This document shows positions 5,833-7,730 of a DNA stretch of 7,730 nt, piece after piece (position 1 is the stretch's first letter; every line of letters starts with the position of its first letter). The stretch comes from Terriglobales bacterium (lineage in GTDB: Bacteria; Acidobacteriota; Terriglobia; Terriglobales; Acidobacteriaceae). Both the position numbers and the translations under genes were made by a program. The stretch covers positions 1-7,730 of the forward strand of contig JASHXK010000021.1 in the NCBI GenBank assembly GCA_030043575.1, given 5' to 3'. The notes beneath the pieces were generated by a model that saw only the letters and a program-made list of their open reading frames with translations, did not search any database and was not told the DNA's origin.

Positions 5833-6142
5833 AAGAGCGCCACCTCATCCTAATCAATTCAATGGTTTACAAGCGGTATTTGGGGCCGATTTTGGCGAAT
5901 TGCGATTCTAATTGCAGTGAACTTGCAGTGCTGACTGTGCCAGTTTTCTTGCATTCCCCCTGATTTGCCCAATGTCAACCCGAGTTTACTAATGCGAAAG
6001 CCTACAATTTTGCGGTTTCAGGTTGCGCGAAACCGGTCGCTGGACTCGGCTTACTTTGGCTGCTCTAGTCCTGCCAAAGTTGCAGTCAGCCTCGACTGTT
6101 GGGTGATGAATTTCGCGATGGCTCTGACCTACGATCCAGCGC
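5833..6142. other. Gene-free stretch with phased repeats and three hairpins
   Basis: No convincing coding sequence is seen; an open frame from a TTG at 5965 to 6222 has no recognisable protein features. The first part is visibly AT-richer than the genes to the left. It holds three short repeats at 11-12 bp spacing (5898-5930). Three successive perfect stems follow: CGGTTTC (6013-6019) / GAAACCG (6029-6035); ACTTTGGC (6053-6060) / GCCAAAGT (6073-6080); CAGTC (6083-6087) / GACTG (6094-6098). The second has no T run and no clear promoter precedes the group. It could be a structured RNA, an att region or relics of an element end. Confidence 0.5.
5898..5930. repeat. Short phased direct repeats near the tRNA break
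   Basis: AATTGC occurs at 5898-5903 and 5910-5915, and TTGCAGTG at 5912-5919 and 5923-5930, giving TTGC cores about one helical turn apart (12 and 11 bp). Such phasing is typical of multiple protein-binding sites, for example the arm sites used by tyrosine integrases, but three short copies can also arise by chance. Confidence 0.35.
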
Positions 6143-6352
6143 ATGCAACGGTCAGAACAGAAAATCCTGTCGCAAGAAGCTATCGCTGCTCCGCTCGTGT
6201 GCCCGGTCTGCTGGAGTCATGAGGGCGTAGAAGCCGCAAACGACATCGTGCTATCGGCCAGGGCAATGAGTGGGCGTCATTTGACGGAGGTGCCCATCTA
6301 TCGCTGTGCCCGTTGGCATCTGTTCGCGCTATTTAACCAGCCACAGGACTAG
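6143..6352 (+). CDS. Small zinc-ribbon-like hypothetical protein
   Basis: 69 residues. The middle and end look like a small metal-binding domain: Cys20-Pro-Val-Cys23, then about 30 residues, then Cys55-Ala-Arg-Trp-His59. A CxxC followed by CxxxH pattern is compatible with binding one zinc, and YRCARWHLFALF is a compact aromatic C-terminal strand. The ATG at 6143 is the first start after an in-frame TGA at 6125. No Shine-Dalgarno is visible and no promoter is clear, so expression is unproven. I do not recognise a named family; nucleic-acid binding or a structural role are both possible. It stands alone between two structured intergenic regions, downstream of the broken tRNA. It overlaps an unlikely open frame ending at 6222, and this frame was preferred because of its cysteine pattern. 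Confidence 0.55.
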   Translation: MQRSEQKILSQEAIAAPLVCPVCWSHEGVEAANDIVLSARAMSGRHLTEVPIYRCARWHLFALFNQPQD

Positions 6353-6376
6353 GAATATGGCTTGACTGTTGTCGAG

Positions 6377-6449
6377 CCGTCCTGCCCCATAAGTTGTATG
6401 GACTTCTGAGAGGACGGTGTCAAAATACCCGAGCTGAACAGAGCTGGGG
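6377..6449 (+). ncRNA. Candidate structured RNA or 3' UTR: two stem-loops
   Basis: The first is a 7-bp perfect stem CCGTCCT (6377-6383) / AGGACGG (6411-6417) enclosing a second hairpin CCATA (6387-6391) / TATGG (6397-6401) with loop AGTTG. The next is CCC-G-AGCT (6428-6435) / AGCT-G-GGG (6442-6449) with loop GAACAG and one G-G mismatch. A terminator-like hairpin follows at 6465. The three together would give an RNA of about 130 nt. No good promoter is seen upstream (TTGACT at 6362 has no -10 at normal spacing), so it may simply be the 3' UTR of the small upstream gene. Confidence 0.35.
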
Positions 6450-6464
6450 ATCTCCTACAAACGG

Positions 6465-6503
6465 CTGGCCGCCTCGCCCCAGAGTGCGGCCAGTTTGCTT
6501 TCT
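6465..6503 (+). terminator. Rho-independent terminator candidate
   Basis: A perfect 8-bp GC-rich stem CTGGCCGC (6465-6472) / GCGGCCAG (6486-6493) with a 13-nt loop is followed immediately by TTTGCTTTCT. It would end transcription from the small zinc-ribbon-like gene or the structured region before it, 80 nt ahead of the next gene. The long loop and interrupted T run lower confidence. Confidence 0.55.
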
Positions 6504-6572
6504 AGTCGGGCTCATGCGTGCGTAACATTCGGAGAGCTTGGCGACGTGGCGAGAACAAAACTAGAGCGAAAG

Positions 6573-7337
6573 ATGCTGTCTGTGCCCCTCTCGAAGAGAT
6601 CCGCTTTCGTGAGATACATATGCGATCAATGCATTTTGGGGTTCTTCGCGTTTGTCTCTTTCATGTGCCTCGCGGCGTTCACGCAGGAGCCCAAGACCGC
6701 GCCAAAGCGCGTTGATCTGCCCTTCTCGTGGACTGACACAAGTAAGCCGGTAGCAGTTCCCGCTCCCGACCGAAAGCTAGTGTTGCGGGTAGTCGGCAAA
6801 AAGACGGGGCGATCATACCCCGATGGTGAGACGGAGCCAGATTATTTCATCGAGAGGAACGGGCAGCGTTTATCACCTAGCATCGACATGTACAGTTCAC
6901 CGTATGCCATGTGGTCACCCACTTCAGACTTACTGGCGATCACCTCGACCGATGGCGGCCTAGTGGGGAGCTGGGAAGTCTTTGTCTACGGCATCGAACA
7001 AGACAGAGTGGTAAAGCACAACGTGATGAAGCAGGTTCAGGCGGATTTGGCACGTAGGTATCCGGGCGGCATCAATCCGCCGGGCCTCAACTTCTTTTCA
7101 GATGCGGAACGCGCAAAGTTCGCAGGCAACGTGGATTGGGTGAACGTGTTGGCGTGTCATTGGCTTCACGACCCAGAACGATTGCTCGTCAATGCTCAAG
7201 TGCCACCAAGCAGCAGTTGTGGAGCGAACATGGGCAAGAGCACTGCTTATATCATCGATCCGCGCTCAGGACGCATTCTCCACACGTATACGGCGCAGGA
7301 ATCCGAACGGCTGTGGAACGAGTGTGACGGCAACTGA
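6573..7337 (+). CDS. Exported protein of unknown function
   Basis: 254 residues from the ATG at 6573. The N-terminus has basic residues (Lys8, Arg9, Arg14) and a hydrophobic stretch from about 21 to 36 (ILGFFAFVSFMCLAAF), read as a signal peptide or a single membrane anchor, with possible cleavage near TQE. The rest is a soluble domain. MYSSPYAMWSPTSDLLAIT and GSWEVFVYGI resemble a strand set from a beta-propeller blade, and TAYIIDPRSGRILHTY resembles another; the protein is too short for a full propeller. Three cysteines lie outside the signal (195, 216, 251). No catalytic motif is recognised. The frame is open upstream to a TTG at 6495, but that start would fall in the proposed terminator. 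GAGCGAAAG just before the ATG is a weak ribosome binding site. I do not recognise the family. Confidence 0.75.
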   Translation: MLSVPLSKRSAFVRYICDQCILGFFAFVSFMCLAAFTQEPKTAPKRVDLPFSWTDTSKPVAVPAPDRKLVLRVVGKKTGRSYPDGETEPDYFIERNGQRLSPSIDMYSSPYAMWSPTSDLLAITSTDGGLVGSWEVFVYGIEQDRVVKHNVMKQVQADLARRYPGGINPPGLNFFSDAERAKFAGNVDWVNVLACHWLHDPERLLVNAQVPPSSSCGANMGKSTAYIIDPRSGRILHTYTAQESERLWNECDGN

Positions 7338-7557
7338 GTGGATAACTTACGTAAAATCCCCCTAGCGCAAGTTGGCAGCTCGGGTGTACCGTTTCGATGT
7401 AACTTGTGCAAACGCCTGATAACAACACCTGACACGTCCTTTTGGCGGCAAGACCTCCACCGAGCTGCATCTTCGCTATTGCTGCTTCGCGTACTCGGCT
7501 TTGGCTTGCCGGTATAGTGGCACCAATTAAGCAGAGTGTTTTCTTCGTAACTTTGCC

Positions 7558-7585
7558 TTGACAACCGAAGCGCCAGGTGTATAGT
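7558..7585 (+). promoter_or_regulatory. Sigma70-type promoter for the right-edge gene
   Basis: TTGACA (7558-7563), 16-nt spacer, TATAGT (7580-7585). The -35 is a perfect consensus match and the -10 matches five of six positions. Transcription would start near 7592, giving a leader of about 64 nt before the ATG at 7656. Confidence 0.75.
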
Positions 7586-7644
7586 CGTGCCCGTCCAAAT
7601 CCCACGCAAAACCGGCCCCCGGGCCCCAGCAATCCAAGAACACT

Positions 7645-7650
7645 GGAGGG
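7645..7650 (+). promoter_or_regulatory. Strong ribosome binding site
   Basis: GGAGGG ends five bases before the ATG at 7656. It is one of the two clear Shine-Dalgarno sequences in the window (with 1881-1886) and fixes the start of the gene cut by the right edge. Confidence 0.8.
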
Positions 7651-7655
7651 CAAGT

Positions 7656-7730
7656 ATGCCTGCGTTCGCCACTCGTCTGCCAAAGGTTCTATTCGCTGCT
7701 ACCGTCTCACTGCTCCTGACACAACTGGCC
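7656..7730 (+). CDS. Start of an exported protein, cut by the window edge
   Basis: Only 25 codons are present. The N-terminus MPAFATRLPKVLFAATVSLL continues into LTQLA: a short segment with Arg7 and Lys10, then a hydrophobic core, which is a typical signal peptide. A strong ribosome binding site and a near-consensus promoter lie upstream, so this is a real and probably well-expressed gene. Nothing of the mature protein is visible, so no function can be given. Confidence 0.75.
   Translation, partial: MPAFATRLPKVLFAATVSLLLTQLA

Larger units (their letters stand above)
7338..7655. other. Intergenic region with hairpin, promoter and leader
   Basis: No gene supported. Two overlapping minus-strand open frames (about 7247-7683) have low-complexity, family-free translations and run antisense into both neighbours. 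A long inverted repeat GCGCAAGTT (7365-7373) / AACTTGTGC (7401-7409), nine pairs with one G-T, lies after the preceding gene without a T run. The right part holds the promoter at 7558-7585 and a C/G-rich leader with GGCCC/GGGCC at 7614-7625. Confidence 0.5.

Noticed and set aside
5965..6222. 85-codon open frame from a TTG on the plus strand
   Set aside because: Weak start, no domain, spans the three hairpins and overlaps the better-supported zinc-ribbon-like frame.
6362..6393. Promoter TTGACT with CATAAG
   Set aside because: The spacer would be 20 nt and the -10 match is poor.
5833..6500. Group I intron splitting the tRNA-Arg(CCT) gene
   Set aside because: Known bacterial introns interrupt this tRNA at the anticodon loop, but I found no conserved core segments and no tRNA 3' half within the window.
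7483..7532. Possible tetratricopeptide remnant on the minus strand (PLYRQAKAEYAKQQ then a stop)
   Set aside because: Only about 16 residues fit such a protein end, with a stop shortly upstream as well; too short to call a pseudogene.
7247..7683. Two overlapping minus-strand open frames of about 140 codons
   Set aside because: Both run antisense through the end of the preceding gene and into the next gene's start, with family-free translations.

Overview
The window looks like an ordinary chromosomal stretch of an Acidobacteriota (Terriglobia-like) genome that runs into a less well-behaved accessory segment. The assignment rests on the style of the RibF, MazE/MazF, PagL-like and APC-permease proteins and on moderately GC-rich coding. 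It is a judgement from familiarity, not a database result.

Left part (1-3386, all on +). It opens with the C-terminal part of a metallo-beta-lactamase-fold hydrolase, followed 13 nt later by ribF (FAD synthetase/riboflavin kinase) and a short hairpin-plus-T-run terminator. Next is a compact type II toxin-antitoxin operon: a ribbon-helix-helix antitoxin overlapping a MazF-type endoribonuclease. Its promoter has a perfect palindrome over the -10 element, the expected layout for autorepression. A PagL-like outer-membrane lipid A deacylase with a signal peptide and a G8 homopolymer in its coding region follows, then a stand-alone receiver-domain response regulator.

Middle (3418-5790). On the minus strand, convergent with the response regulator, lies a 673-residue APC-superfamily permease with about 12 membrane segments and a roughly 180-residue soluble C-terminal domain. 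Its upstream region (about 5440-5690) is unusually rich in nested inverted repeats when read in the sense of the gene. It is a candidate structured 5' leader, but I could not assign it to a known riboswitch class.

Right part (5791-7730, all on +). At 5791 there is a clean 5' half of a tRNA-Arg(CCT) gene: acceptor 5' strand, D arm and anticodon loop. It stops matching a tRNA inside the 3' strand of the anticodon stem at about 5832, and no 3' half occurs in the rest of the window. This looks like an island or integration boundary. Beyond it come a 300-nt non-coding stretch with phased short repeats and three consecutive perfect hairpins, a 69-codon zinc-ribbon-like ORF, a second intergenic region with three stem-loops ending in a terminator-like structure, an unrecognised exported protein of 254 residues, and a textbook sigma70-type promoter plus strong ribosome binding site for another exported protein cut by the right edge.

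Functionally the left and middle genes look like independent core or lifestyle genes (cofactor synthesis, envelope modification, signalling, transport). The most unusual material is the truncated tRNA with its structured, gene-poor flank, and the structured leader of the permease.
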